Source of the DNA: Streptomyces sp. NRRL WC-3618
GTDB taxonomy: Bacteria; Actinomycetota; Actinomycetes; Streptomycetales; Streptomycetaceae
Assembly (NCBI RefSeq): GCF_001280005.1
Contig: NZ_LGDW01000082.1
Location: 1-17,353 of the forward strand
Length of the DNA: 17,353 bases
Direction of reading: 5' to 3'
The notes under the pieces were generated by a model that ran no database searches, was not told the DNA's origin, and saw only the letters and a program-made list of their open reading frames with translations. Position numbers and translations under genes: made by a program. Numbering within the stretch: the stretch's first letter is position 1; the number at the start of each line of letters is the position of its first letter. Positions 7,845 through 14,183 of this stretch are shown here, piece by piece.

Positions 7845-7920
7845 GCCGGTTCGTTGTGGCTGGTCGCGCAGTTCCCCGCGCCCCTGGAGGTGCGCCCCTA
7901 CGGGGCGCCCTCCAGGGCGC
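7845..7920. repeat. Dispersed Streptomyces-type intergenic repeat ending in a long hairpin
   Basis: The segment GGCTGGTCGCGCAGTTCCCC and its continuation CGCGCCCCT are, from memory, one of the most frequent intergenic sequences in Streptomyces genomes. It runs into a hairpin: CCTGGAGG (7883-7890)/CCTCCAGG (7909-7916) enclosing GCGCCCC (7892-7898)/GGGGCGC (7902-7908) around a TAC loop, with only one bulged T. The stem can extend a few pairs outward. It lies 3' of aceE and just before the channel promoter, so it may terminate aceE transcription. Confidence 0.65.
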
Positions 7921-7921
7921 T

Positions 7922-7927
7922 TACGAT
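7922..7927 (+). promoter_or_regulatory. -10 box for leaderless potassium channel transcript
   Basis: TACGAT is followed by exactly 7 nt and then ATG 7935. That spacing places the transcription start at the A of ATG. There is no Shine-Dalgarno sequence. The expected -35 falls inside the repeat hairpin and is poor. Confidence 0.5.
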
Positions 7928-7934
7928 GCGGGGC

Positions 7935-8711
7935 ATGAACGAAAAGTCGGCACAGGCCCGTTGGGAGCGGCACACCCAGCGGCCCCTGATGGCGCTTGCG
8001 GTCGTGTTCACCGTTGCCTATGCGGTGCCGATCGTGGACAACCCCGCGAGCCCGTCCGTGTCGGTTGCGTGCACCGTCGCGGAGTGGGCGGTGTGGGGGG
8101 CGTTCGCGGTCGACTATCTCGTGCGGATCGCTCTCGCCGAGCGGCGTCGGGAGTACGTACGACGGCACTGGCCGGACCTGTTCGCCGTGCTGCTGCCGCT
8201 GCTCCAGCCGCTGCGGCTGCTGCGAGTGGTCTCCACGCTGCTGCTGGTCGGCCGACGGGCCCAGATGGCGTCCCAGGTGCGGCTGACGACGTACATCGGC
8301 GGCGCCGTGGTGGGGCTGCTGATGTTCGGTTCGCTGGCCGTGCTGTCGGTGGAACGCGCGTCGCCGGAAGGGAACATCCGCACGCTGGATGACGCCCTGT
8401 GGTGGTCGTTCACGACGATGACCACCGTGGGCTACGGGGACCACGCGCCGACGACCGGAGTGGGCCGGATGCTCGCGGTCGGGCTGATGCTGTCCGGGAT
8501 CGCGCTGCTCGGTCTCGTCACCGCCAACATCGCCGCCTGGTTCATCTCCCGGTTCGAGATGGACGACATGGAGGAGAGGCGCCAGACGGCGGCGATCACG
8601 ACGCTGACGGACGAGGTACGGGCGCTGCGGGCGGAGGTGGCCGCGCTGAGCGGCTCGATGGGCGCGCGGGAGCGGTTGGGTGAGCGGGTGGGTGAGGAGC
8701 AGCCCCAGTAG
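7935..8711 (+). CDS. Voltage-gated-type potassium channel, six-TM
   Basis: A 258-residue plasma-membrane channel subunit, expected to tetramerise. Predicted S1 at about 17-34, S2 43-68, S3/S4 81-106, S5 119-138, pore helix and filter 153-170, S6 178-205. The filter is TTVGYGD (Thr163-Asp169), the K+-selective signature. S4 is short and carries Arg94, Arg97, Arg107 and Arg108 in a PLRLLRVV...VGRRA pattern, so voltage sensing is possible but not assured. Residues 207-240 are charged and heptad-like (EERRQTAAITTLTDEVRALRAEVAAL), a likely cytoplasmic coiled coil that assembles subunits. ATG 7935 is chosen over in-frame ATG 7926 because of the -10 box at 7922 with 7-nt spacing; the longer frame to 7827 runs through a repeat. 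It faces the small membrane gene at 8747 across a hairpin. Confidence 0.93.
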   Translation: MNEKSAQARWERHTQRPLMALAVVFTVAYAVPIVDNPASPSVSVACTVAEWAVWGAFAVDYLVRIALAERRREYVRRHWPDLFAVLLPLLQPLRLLRVVSTLLLVGRRAQMASQVRLTTYIGGAVVGLLMFGSLAVLSVERASPEGNIRTLDDALWWSFTTMTTVGYGDHAPTTGVGRMLAVGLMLSGIALLGLVTANIAAWFISRFEMDDMEERRQTAAITTLTDEVRALRAEVAALSGSMGARERLGERVGEEQPQ

Positions 8712-8714
8712 GGC

Positions 8715-8746
8715 CGGTCCTCACGGGTCCCTCGCCGGACGGACCG
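8715..8746. terminator. Bidirectional terminator-like hairpin between convergent genes
   Basis: CGGTCC (8715-8720) and GGACCG (8741-8746) are perfect 6-bp arms around a 20-nt loop that contains further GC pairing. It fills the 35-bp gap between the channel stop (8711) and the stop of the leftward small gene (8747). Confidence 0.5.
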
Positions 8747-9061
8747 TCAGAAGAGGCCGTTCGTCGGTCCGGTGGCGCCCGCCAGCCAGATGACGGCCAG
8801 GAGGGTGTCGATCGCGCCCAGGACCACGGCCACCAGGGGCGGTGTCGGGCGCGGGCCCCTCCAGGTGCGGCCCATCGCCAGCCAGCCGCAGACGACGGCC
8901 ACGGGGCCGAGGACGATGCCGAGGACGAAGAAGCCCGCCACTGCGCAGACGAGTCCGATGATTCCCAGCGTCGCGCTGTCCGGGGCGGACCGCTGCCAGG
9001 TTCCGGCGCCGCGCGAGCCGGGATGCCGGCGGGTGGGGTGCTGTCGTCCGAAGGCCGCCAT
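8747..9061 (-). CDS. Small three-TM membrane protein, DUF4190-like
   Basis: A 104-residue protein with a basic, Pro/Arg-rich N-terminal tail (1-28) and hydrophobic segments at about 31-48 (TLGIIGLVCAVAGFFVLG), 49-64 (GPVAVVCGWLAMG) and 74-97 (PPLVAVVLGAIDTLLAVIWLAG). The GIIGLV...GFF..G pattern followed by a Gly-rich second helix resembles DUF4190 proteins, a family of unknown function common in actinobacteria. The call is moderate. ATG 9061 is chosen because AGGGAG lies about 10 nt upstream. It is convergent with the potassium channel; the upstream 322 bp on its strand separate it from the MFS gene, so it probably has its own promoter. Another frame over the same bases (8721-9071) is Arg/Gly-rich and rejected. 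Confidence 0.75.
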   Translation of the reverse strand: MAAFGRQHPTRRHPGSRGAGTWQRSAPDSATLGIIGLVCAVAGFFVLGIVLGPVAVVCGWLAMGRTWRGPRPTPPLVAVVLGAIDTLLAVIWLAGATGPTNGLF

Positions 9062-9383
9062 CTCTCATCAACTCCCTGGAACTCGGTGGTGGTTCGGGGT
9101 TGATGGGGCGAGTACCCCCGTGGCGGGTTTCACGCCTTCCGGGTTACGAGTCGTCGTCCCGCTCTTCGGCGGGCCCGCCGGCGCGCTGTCCCCCTCCGGC
9201 AGCGCGCCGCGGCCCGGCAGCCCTCCGACGCCGTACCGACCGGGTCGTAACGACCATGTCGTGCGGAGGACTTGACTAACTGTGACCTGTCCCGTGTACC
9301 GAAGGGGAGGAATCTTTAGCGGAGTCACCCTGATGAGCGAACCCCGCCGCACAGGTCATAGATATATGCGCGATGTATGCGCC
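9062..9383. other. 322-bp intergenic region without a convincing gene
   Basis: Lies between the MFS stop (9384) and the small membrane gene start (9061), both leftward. It holds a perfect 9-bp stem GGCGCGCTG (9180-9188)/CAGCGCGCC (9200-9208), preceded by the palindrome GGCGGGCCCGCC, so a folded RNA or terminator is likely. From about 9270 the sequence is less G+C-rich: TTGACT near 9274, GGGGAGGAATC near 9305, GGAG 8 nt before ATG 9333, then ATAGATATATG. That would start a plus-strand frame MSEPRRTGHRYMRDVCASDV that soon runs antisense to the MFS gene. A minus-strand frame at 9068-9352 looks noncoding. Confidence 0.5.
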
Positions 9384-10982
9384 TCAGATGTGCGCCGTCC
9401 CCGCGCCGGCCTCCGCGTTCTCGCCGCGCTTCGTCAGCAGCGCGACCACGATCGCGACCACCCCCACGCCCGCGGCGACCAGGCAGGCCAGGCTCATGCC
9501 CGAGACGAACGTGTCGTGGGCGACCTTCGTGATCTGGGCGGCGACCGTCTCCGGCGTGCCCTTCGCCACCGGCGGCACCCCGACCTGGACCGCCTCGGAG
9601 GCCTGGGCCTGCTGTGCCGGAGTGAGCTTCGGCAGGCCCGCGGCCGTCCAGTTGCCCGGGAGGTCGCTGTCGACCTTGGAGGCCATGACCGCGCCCAGGA
9701 CCGCCGTACCGAGGCTGCCGCCGATCTGCATCGCCGCCTGCTGCAGGCCGCCGGCGACACCGGAGAGCTCCATGGGCGCGTTGCCCACGATGACCTCCGT
9801 CGCGCCGACCATCACCGGGGCGAGGCCGAGGCCGAGCATGGCGAACCAGAGCGACATGATGCCGCTGCCGGTGTCCGTCTCCAGCGTGGACATACCGAAC
9901 ATGGCGACCGCGACGCAGGCCATACCACCCGCGAGCGGGATGCGGGGACCCGTCTTGCTGATCATCGCGCCGGCCAGCGGCGAACCGACGATCATCATCC
10001 CGGTGAGCGGAAGCAGATGCAGACCCGCGTCGATCGGACTCATACCGTGCACGTTCTGCAGGTAGAAGGTGACGAAGAACAGGCCGCCCATGAAGGCGAT
10101 GGCCATCAGGACCATCAGCACCACACCCGCCGACAGCGGGACCGACCGGAACAGGTTGAGCGGGATCAGCGGCTCCTTGACCCTCTGTTCCCAGCGGGCG
10201 AAGCGCAGGAAGCCCACCACCGACAACGCCAGGAACACCCACGTCTTGCTGTCGCCCCAGCCCCACGCCGGAGCCTTGATGAGCGCCCACACCAGGCAGA
10301 ACATCGCGCCCGAGAGCAGCGCGATACCGACGAGATCGAAGGAGCGCGGGGCGTTCTCCGCCCGGTGGTCGACCAGGATCACCAGGCCGATGACGAGGGC
10401 CAGGACGCCCACCGGCACGTTGACGAAGAACACCGACTGCCAGTTGACGTGCTCGACCAGCAGCCCGCCGAGGATCGGGCCGCCCGCCGTGGACGCGCCG
10501 ATGACCATGCCCCAGATACCGATGGCCATGTTCAGCTTCTCGGCGGGGAACGTGGCCCGCAGCAGACCGAGCGCGGCCGGCATCAGCAGCGCCCCGAACA
10601 GCCCCTGGAACACCCGGAAGACGACGACCAGGGCGATACTGCCGGACAGTCCGATGGCCGCCGACGAGGCGGCGAATCCGACGATGCCGACGAGGAAGGT
10701 CTGCCGGTGCCCGAACCGGTCACCGAGCTTGCCCGCGGTGATCAGCGCGACCGCGAGCGCGAGGAAGTAGCCGTTGGTGATCCACTGGACCTGCGCGAAA
10801 CTCGCGCCCAGGTCCTTCTGGATGGCCGGGTTGGCGATGGCCACGACGGTGCCGTCAAGGGCCACCATCATGACCCCGACGGCAACGGATATCAGGGTCA
10901 GCCACGGATGGCCGCGCAGCCCTTTGGCGGGCGTGGGGTCCGAGGGAGAGACAGATGTCTCGACGGTGGTCTGACTAGTCAT
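9384..10982 (-). CDS. MFS drug exporter, DHA2 (EmrB/QacA) family, 14 TM
   Basis: A 532-residue proton-driven exporter of the plasma membrane. DHA2 signatures: LDGTVVAIANPAI at 42-54 (motif D1, helix 1), GKLGDRFGHRQ at 84-94 (motif A, loop 2-3), the FRVFQGLFGALLMPAALGLL region (helix 4), WGMVIGASTAGGPILGGLL (antiporter motif C, helix 5) and NWQSVFFVNVPVGVLALV (helix 6). Helices continue in pairs to about residue 520, which suits 14 TM; a long polar segment QAQASEAVQVGVPPVAKGTPET precedes the last helix, as in related pumps. ATG 10982 is preferred over the in-frame codon at 11012 because a TAGCCT -10 lies exactly 7 nt upstream, implying a leaderless message; no ribosome site is present. It is divergent from a TetR gene, so that protein probably represses it. 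The substrate cannot be predicted. Confidence 0.95.
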   Translation of the reverse strand: MTSQTTVETSVSPSDPTPAKGLRGHPWLTLISVAVGVMMVALDGTVVAIANPAIQKDLGASFAQVQWITNGYFLALAVALITAGKLGDRFGHRQTFLVGIVGFAASSAAIGLSGSIALVVVFRVFQGLFGALLMPAALGLLRATFPAEKLNMAIGIWGMVIGASTAGGPILGGLLVEHVNWQSVFFVNVPVGVLALVIGLVILVDHRAENAPRSFDLVGIALLSGAMFCLVWALIKAPAWGWGDSKTWVFLALSVVGFLRFARWEQRVKEPLIPLNLFRSVPLSAGVVLMVLMAIAFMGGLFFVTFYLQNVHGMSPIDAGLHLLPLTGMMIVGSPLAGAMISKTGPRIPLAGGMACVAVAMFGMSTLETDTGSGIMSLWFAMLGLGLAPVMVGATEVIVGNAPMELSGVAGGLQQAAMQIGGSLGTAVLGAVMASKVDSDLPGNWTAAGLPKLTPAQQAQASEAVQVGVPPVAKGTPETVAAQITKVAHDTFVSGMSLACLVAAGVGVVAIVVALLTKRGENAEAGAGTAHI

Positions 10983-10989
10983 GCGTTCG

Positions 10990-11030
10990 AGGCTAGTGAC
11001 AGCCACTGACAACTGACAAACCAGTTCACA
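10990..11030 (-). promoter_or_regulatory. Leaderless MFS promoter overlapped by an imperfect palindrome (TetR operator candidate)
   Basis: On the minus strand, TTGTCA (11019-11014), an 18-nt spacer and TAGCCT (10995-10990) form a good promoter; 7 nt later comes ATG 10982. A dyad overlaps the -35: TGACAACTG (11007-11015), 6 nt, CAGTTCACA (11022-11030), with 7 of 9 positions symmetrical and inner AACTG/CAGTT perfect. TGACA also recurs at 10997, 11007, 11014 and 11041. Position in a divergent exporter/TetR gap makes it a strong operator candidate. Confidence 0.6.
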
Positions 11031-11074
11031 AGTCGGCAGCTGACACGTCCCTCACCGAAAAGACGAACGAACAC

Positions 11075-11120
11075 CAGCGCATGACACCAGCGAATGAACA
11101 GCAGCGAATGAACTTCAGCG
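11075..11120 (+). repeat. Short tandem repeat (CAGCG, period 13-14) in the tetR leader
   Basis: CAGCG recurs at 11075, 11088, 11102 and 11116; the two middle units share CAGCGAATGAAC. Two of the units contain in-frame ATG codons that would extend tetR. A repeat-like composition here argues that this is leader rather than protein. Confidence 0.55.
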
Positions 11121-11143
11121 AAGAACGAAGAGGCCTGATCGTC

Positions 11144-11812
11144 ATGAACGCCGCCGAAACCGAGGCGGGTCCGGAGTCCGGTCCCGGCCTGCGTGAGCGC
11201 AAGAAGCAGCGCACCCGGGACGCGTTGGTGCGCGCCGCCCTCACCCTGTTCACCACCAACGGGTACGAGCAGACGACCGTCGACGAGATCGCCGAGGCCG
11301 TCGAGGTCTCGCAGCGCACCTTCTTCCGCTACTTCGCCGGCAAGGAGGACGCCGCCTTCGCCGTGCAGCGCATCGCGGAGGCGCACTTCATCGAGGCCGT
11401 GCGCGCCCGCCCGCCGCACGAGGCCCCGCTGGAGGCGCTGCGCCAAGCGGTGCTGGAGGGCTGGCAGACGATCAACGAGGCCGTGGAGTCCGTCGTTCCG
11501 GCGGAGTTGCAGATGCGTATGCACTACGTGATCGAGTCGACGCCGGTGCTGCTCGCCGCGCACATGCGCCGCTCCGCCGAGACGGAGGAGGCGGTGGCGC
11601 GGCTGATCGCCGAGCGCGAGGGCGTCGACGTGGACGGCGACCTGCGGCCACGGGTCGTGGTGGCCCTGTTCAGCGGGCTGATGCGACTGACGGAACGACG
11701 GTGGGGCGCGGGCTCGGACATGAGCGTGACGGCGATGCGCGAGCTCACCAGCACCTATCTCGACGCGATGGGTCCGGCGCTGGCGGGGACCTGGCGCACG
11801 GACCTGCCGTGA
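11144..11812 (+). CDS. TetR family transcriptional regulator
   Basis: A 222-residue TetR/AcrR-type repressor. The N-terminal DNA-binding domain spans about 18-75: RERKKQRTRDALVRAALTLF, then GYEQTTVDEIAEAVEVSQRTFFRYFAGKED (40-69), with the HTH around TTVDEIAEAVEVSQRTFFRYF. The rest is a helical ligand-binding domain (about 80-215) with ELQMRMHYVIESTPVLLAAHMRR and VVVALFSGLMRLTERRW; the ligand is unknown. ATG 11144 is chosen because GAAGAGG lies about 10 nt upstream and because the earlier in-frame ATGs (11081, 11108) lie in a tandem repeat. It is divergent from the MFS exporter, and the shared region holds a dyad over the exporter promoter, so it probably represses the exporter and releases it when an exported compound binds. 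Confidence 0.92.
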   Translation: MNAAETEAGPESGPGLRERKKQRTRDALVRAALTLFTTNGYEQTTVDEIAEAVEVSQRTFFRYFAGKEDAAFAVQRIAEAHFIEAVRARPPHEAPLEALRQAVLEGWQTINEAVESVVPAELQMRMHYVIESTPVLLAAHMRRSAETEEAVARLIAEREGVDVDGDLRPRVVVALFSGLMRLTERRWGAGSDMSVTAMRELTSTYLDAMGPALAGTWRTDLP

Positions 11813-11909
11813 CACCCCGTACGGGCGTGCGTACGGAGTGACGTACCCAGCGTCGGTTATCGAAACGTGATACCCGTCACTCGGTTACCGCGAGACCCTC
11901 TCGTTCTCC

Positions 11910-11915
11910 TAGTGT
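11910..11915 (+). promoter_or_regulatory. -10 box for the DUF1023 hydrolase; flanking direct repeats
   Basis: TAGTGT lies 9 nt before GTG 11925, so the transcript would be leaderless or nearly so. No clear -35 is seen. Upstream, TCGGTTATCG (11853-11862) and TCGGTTACCG (11881-11890) form a direct repeat 28 bp apart and flank GTGATACCCGTCAC (11867-11880), a GTGA/TCAC dyad. This may be a regulator site. Confidence 0.45.
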
Positions 11916-11924
11916 GTCCTTTCA

Positions 11925-13160
11925 GTGACTTCCTTCGACACCTCCCCGCAACTGAACGTCTGGCGCGCGCTTGCCGCGCTGGCCGTGGTCTTCGTGATGC
12001 TCGCGACGACCGGCTGGACCGCGGTCCGCAGCCATCGCACGCCCTCGCCGCTCCAGGCGTCGCTCTCCGCGTGGGAGCACGGACGGTTGGGCGGCCTCGC
12101 GCTGCCCGACCCGGACGAGAGCCCCGGCCGGCTGACCCGGTTCTTCGCCTCGCTCACCGACGGCCAGCGCGACCGGCTCGTCCGGCGCTACCCGTTGGCC
12201 GTCGGCAACATGAACGGCGCGCCCGTCGGCCTGCGTTACCGCGCCAACCGTGTCGCGCTGCACACGGCGCGCGAGGCGGACCGGGCGCGCGTGCACGACA
12301 ACCGGCTGTCGCCCGTCGGGCAGTACGAGGCGGGGCGCCGTATGCACCGCTACGACGCGCTGCTCAAACCCGGCCGCAAGATCCTCGCCTTCGACCCCGA
12401 GGGTTCGGGCCGGGTCGCCGAGGTCTTCGGCGACCTCGACACGGCGCGGCGCGTCTCGGTCGTGGTCCCCGGCGTGGACACCGACCTCCTCACCTTCCAG
12501 CGGACCAACCGCACGTACTCGGCGCCCGTCGGCATGGCCAAGGCGCTGTACCGCGCGGAACGGAAGGCGAACCCCACGATCCGTGCGGCCGTGATCGCCT
12601 GGGCCGACTACACCGCGCCCAGCGGGGTCGGCATGGACGCGGCGACCGCCATGCGCGCCAACTCCGGCGCGCTGCGGCTGAACGCGCTGGTGCGCGCGCT
12701 GCCCGGCCCGGCGAAGGTCGCCCTGTTCTGCCACAGCTACGGCTCGGTGCTGTGCGGGGTCGCCGCACACGCGCTGCCGCCCCGGGTGACCGACATCGCG
12801 GTGGCCGGCAGCCCCGGCATGCGGGTCGAGAACTCCGAGGGGCTGCGCACCTCCGCCCGGGTGTGGGCGATGCGCGACGCCGACGACTGGATCCGGGACG
12901 TACCGCACCTGGAGGTCGGCGGGCTCGGACACGGCGCCGATCCGGTGTCGTCGGCGTTCGGCGCACGCGTGCTGTCCGCACGGGGCGCGCAGGGGCATGG
13001 CGGCTATTTCGAGCCGGGTACGGAGAGTCTGGACAACTTCGCCGAGATCGGCGTCGGCGCGTACGACGCCGTGCGGTGCGCTCAGCAGGATCAGCAGGAC
13101 CGCAAGGACGACGCGTGTCTGAAGGGTTTGTCCGACGGGGCGATGCCCGGACGCGCGTAG
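11925..13160 (+). CDS. Membrane-anchored alpha/beta hydrolase, DUF1023 family
   Basis: A 411-residue protein with a signal-anchor helix at about 13-34 (WRALAALAVVFVMLATTGWTAV) and a large extracytoplasmic domain. It matches the actinobacterial DUF1023 alpha/beta hydrolases, thought to be esterases or lipases; the substrate is not known. The nucleophile elbow is FCHSYGS with Ser271, where the first glycine of the usual GxSxG is replaced by Cys269. Strands VSVVVPGVDTDL and AAVIAWADYTAPSG fit the fold, and acid/base candidates are Asp318 or Asp320 in MRDADDWI and His358 in AQGHGGYF. The arrangement VVPGV...HSYGS...DADDW...GHGGYF is family-typical. Start is GTG 11925, supported by a -10 box 9 nt upstream and by the helix beginning 12 residues in. 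The DUF4429 gene follows after 37 bp, so the two are probably co-transcribed. Confidence 0.88.
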   Translation: MTSFDTSPQLNVWRALAALAVVFVMLATTGWTAVRSHRTPSPLQASLSAWEHGRLGGLALPDPDESPGRLTRFFASLTDGQRDRLVRRYPLAVGNMNGAPVGLRYRANRVALHTAREADRARVHDNRLSPVGQYEAGRRMHRYDALLKPGRKILAFDPEGSGRVAEVFGDLDTARRVSVVVPGVDTDLLTFQRTNRTYSAPVGMAKALYRAERKANPTIRAAVIAWADYTAPSGVGMDAATAMRANSGALRLNALVRALPGPAKVALFCHSYGSVLCGVAAHALPPRVTDIAVAGSPGMRVENSEGLRTSARVWAMRDADDWIRDVPHLEVGGLGHGADPVSSAFGARVLSARGAQGHGGYFEPGTESLDNFAEIGVGAYDAVRCAQQDQQDRKDDACLKGLSDGAMPGRA

Positions 13161-13197
13161 AGGACGCAGAATTCACGGTGTGCCCGGGGAGGGGACT

Positions 13198-14076
13198 ATG
13201 AAGCTCGCGCCGCATACGATGAGCCGCATGGGTGACGTACTGGCCGGATTTCATGCCGCCTGGGAGTTCGAGTCCGACTCCGTGCTCATCCGCTTCGAAC
13301 GGGGCATCCGCACGCCGAAGTTGTTCCAGGCGCTCGGCGAACGCCGTATCCCCCTGGAGGCGATCGCGGGCGTGACGCTGACCCCGGGCAAGCGGGGAAC
13401 GGTGGTGCTGCGCGCCGAACCCCGGCCAGGCGCCGACCCGTTGATGGAGGCGGCCGACGGCCAGCTGAAGGAGAACTGCGACCCGTACCGGCTGGTGCTG
13501 CCGGCCGAGCGGGAGACGCTCGCCGAGTACTACGCGGACGAGCTGCGGGCCCAGCTGACCCACCACGAGCCCGCTGAAAGGTTTTTGGTGGCCGCGCCCG
13601 AGGTGCCGCGGGCCTTCAAGGCGTACGACGCGAAGGCGTCCTTCGACGGACGTGCCGTGTCCTTCCGGTGGTTCTGGACGGGCGCGTCGTCGGCGAAGTG
13701 GAAGGCGGGCGACCAGACGTTTCCGGTCGCCGACCTCAGCGGGGTGGAGTGGCGCTCGCCCGAGGTGTTCGAGGGGCATCTGCGGCTGCTGCGGCGTACC
13801 GATCCTTCTTCTGTCACACCGGTCGACCAGGACCCCGCCTCGGTGGTGTTCGGGCTGGGATACGGGCCTGTGCACGAGTCGTTGCCGTTCGCGGCGGCGG
13901 TGCTCGCGGCGGTGCGCTCCACGGGAGGGGCGCCGGCGGTTCAGCTGAACGCCGGGCGGCGTGATCCCGGGGATGTCGCCGAACGGATCCGGCATCTCGG
14001 GGGGTTGCACGAGGCCGGGTTGGTCACCGACGAGGAGTTCGCTGCCAAGAAGGCCGAGTTGTTGGCGGAGTTGTAG
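13198..14076 (+). CDS. DUF4429 protein with C-terminal SHOCT domain
   Basis: A 292-residue soluble protein. Two DUF4429-like units are visible: about 19-125 (FHAAWEFESDSVLIRFERG, with IPLEAIAGVTLTPGKRGTVVLR) and 137-242 (VPRAFKAYDAKASFDGRAVSFRW, with FPVADLSGVEWRSPEVFEGHLRL). These look like PH-like beta folds repeated twice. The C-terminus 261-292 (AERIRHLGGLHEAGLVTDEEFAAKKAELLAEL) is a SHOCT motif, a short helical module often at the end of proteins of many functions, thought to aid oligomerisation. No catalytic residues are evident and I assign no activity. ATG 13198 is chosen because GGGGAGGGG ends 3 nt upstream; GTG 13180 and ATG 13228 are alternatives. It lies 37 bp after the hydrolase and converges on the aldo-keto reductase. 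Confidence 0.88.
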   Translation: MKLAPHTMSRMGDVLAGFHAAWEFESDSVLIRFERGIRTPKLFQALGERRIPLEAIAGVTLTPGKRGTVVLRAEPRPGADPLMEAADGQLKENCDPYRLVLPAERETLAEYYADELRAQLTHHEPAERFLVAAPEVPRAFKAYDAKASFDGRAVSFRWFWTGASSAKWKAGDQTFPVADLSGVEWRSPEVFEGHLRLLRRTDPSSVTPVDQDPASVVFGLGYGPVHESLPFAAAVLAAVRSTGGAPAVQLNAGRRDPGDVAERIRHLGGLHEAGLVTDEEFAAKKAELLAEL

Positions 14077-14079
14077 CCG

Positions 14080-14156
14080 CGGTAACGGTCCTTCGGCAAC
14101 AGGGCGGGGCGGGTGCGGGGAAGCACCCCCCCCCCCCTCTTTCAAGGGACGTTACC
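14080..14156. terminator. Structured convergent intergenic region with a 12-C tract
   Basis: Between the DUF4429 stop (14076) and the aldo-keto reductase stop (14184). GGTAACGGTCCTT (14080-14092) and AAGGGACGTTACC (14144-14156) pair at 11 of 13 positions. Inside, GGGTGC (14111-14116) and GCACCC (14123-14128) form a perfect 6-bp stem that runs into a run of 12 Cs (14126-14137). Six As follow at 14158-14163. A bidirectional terminator is the simplest reading. Confidence 0.5.
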
Positions 14157-14183
14157 CAAAAAACGGCCCCTCTCCCCCACTCC

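Noticed and set aside
9068..9352. 94-residue minus-strand frame in the MFS/small-gene gap
   Set aside because: No domain, unusual composition, and it spans a very stable hairpin; no convincing ribosome site.
9282..11009. 575-residue plus-strand open frame opposite the MFS gene
   Set aside because: Its composition is Arg/Asp/His/Gln-rich and typical of an antisense shadow of a G+C-rich coding strand. The MFS protein on the other strand has clear family motifs. Only the first 100 bp are outside that gene.
11867..13201. 444-residue plus-strand frame overlapping the hydrolase in another phase
   Set aside because: Almost only Arg, Ala, Gly and Pro; the other phase gives a complete alpha/beta hydrolase.
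12490..14145. 551-residue minus-strand open frame over the DUF1023 and DUF4429 genes
   Set aside because: Arg/Pro/Ala-rich with no recognisable domain; both plus-strand genes have domain signatures and sensible starts.
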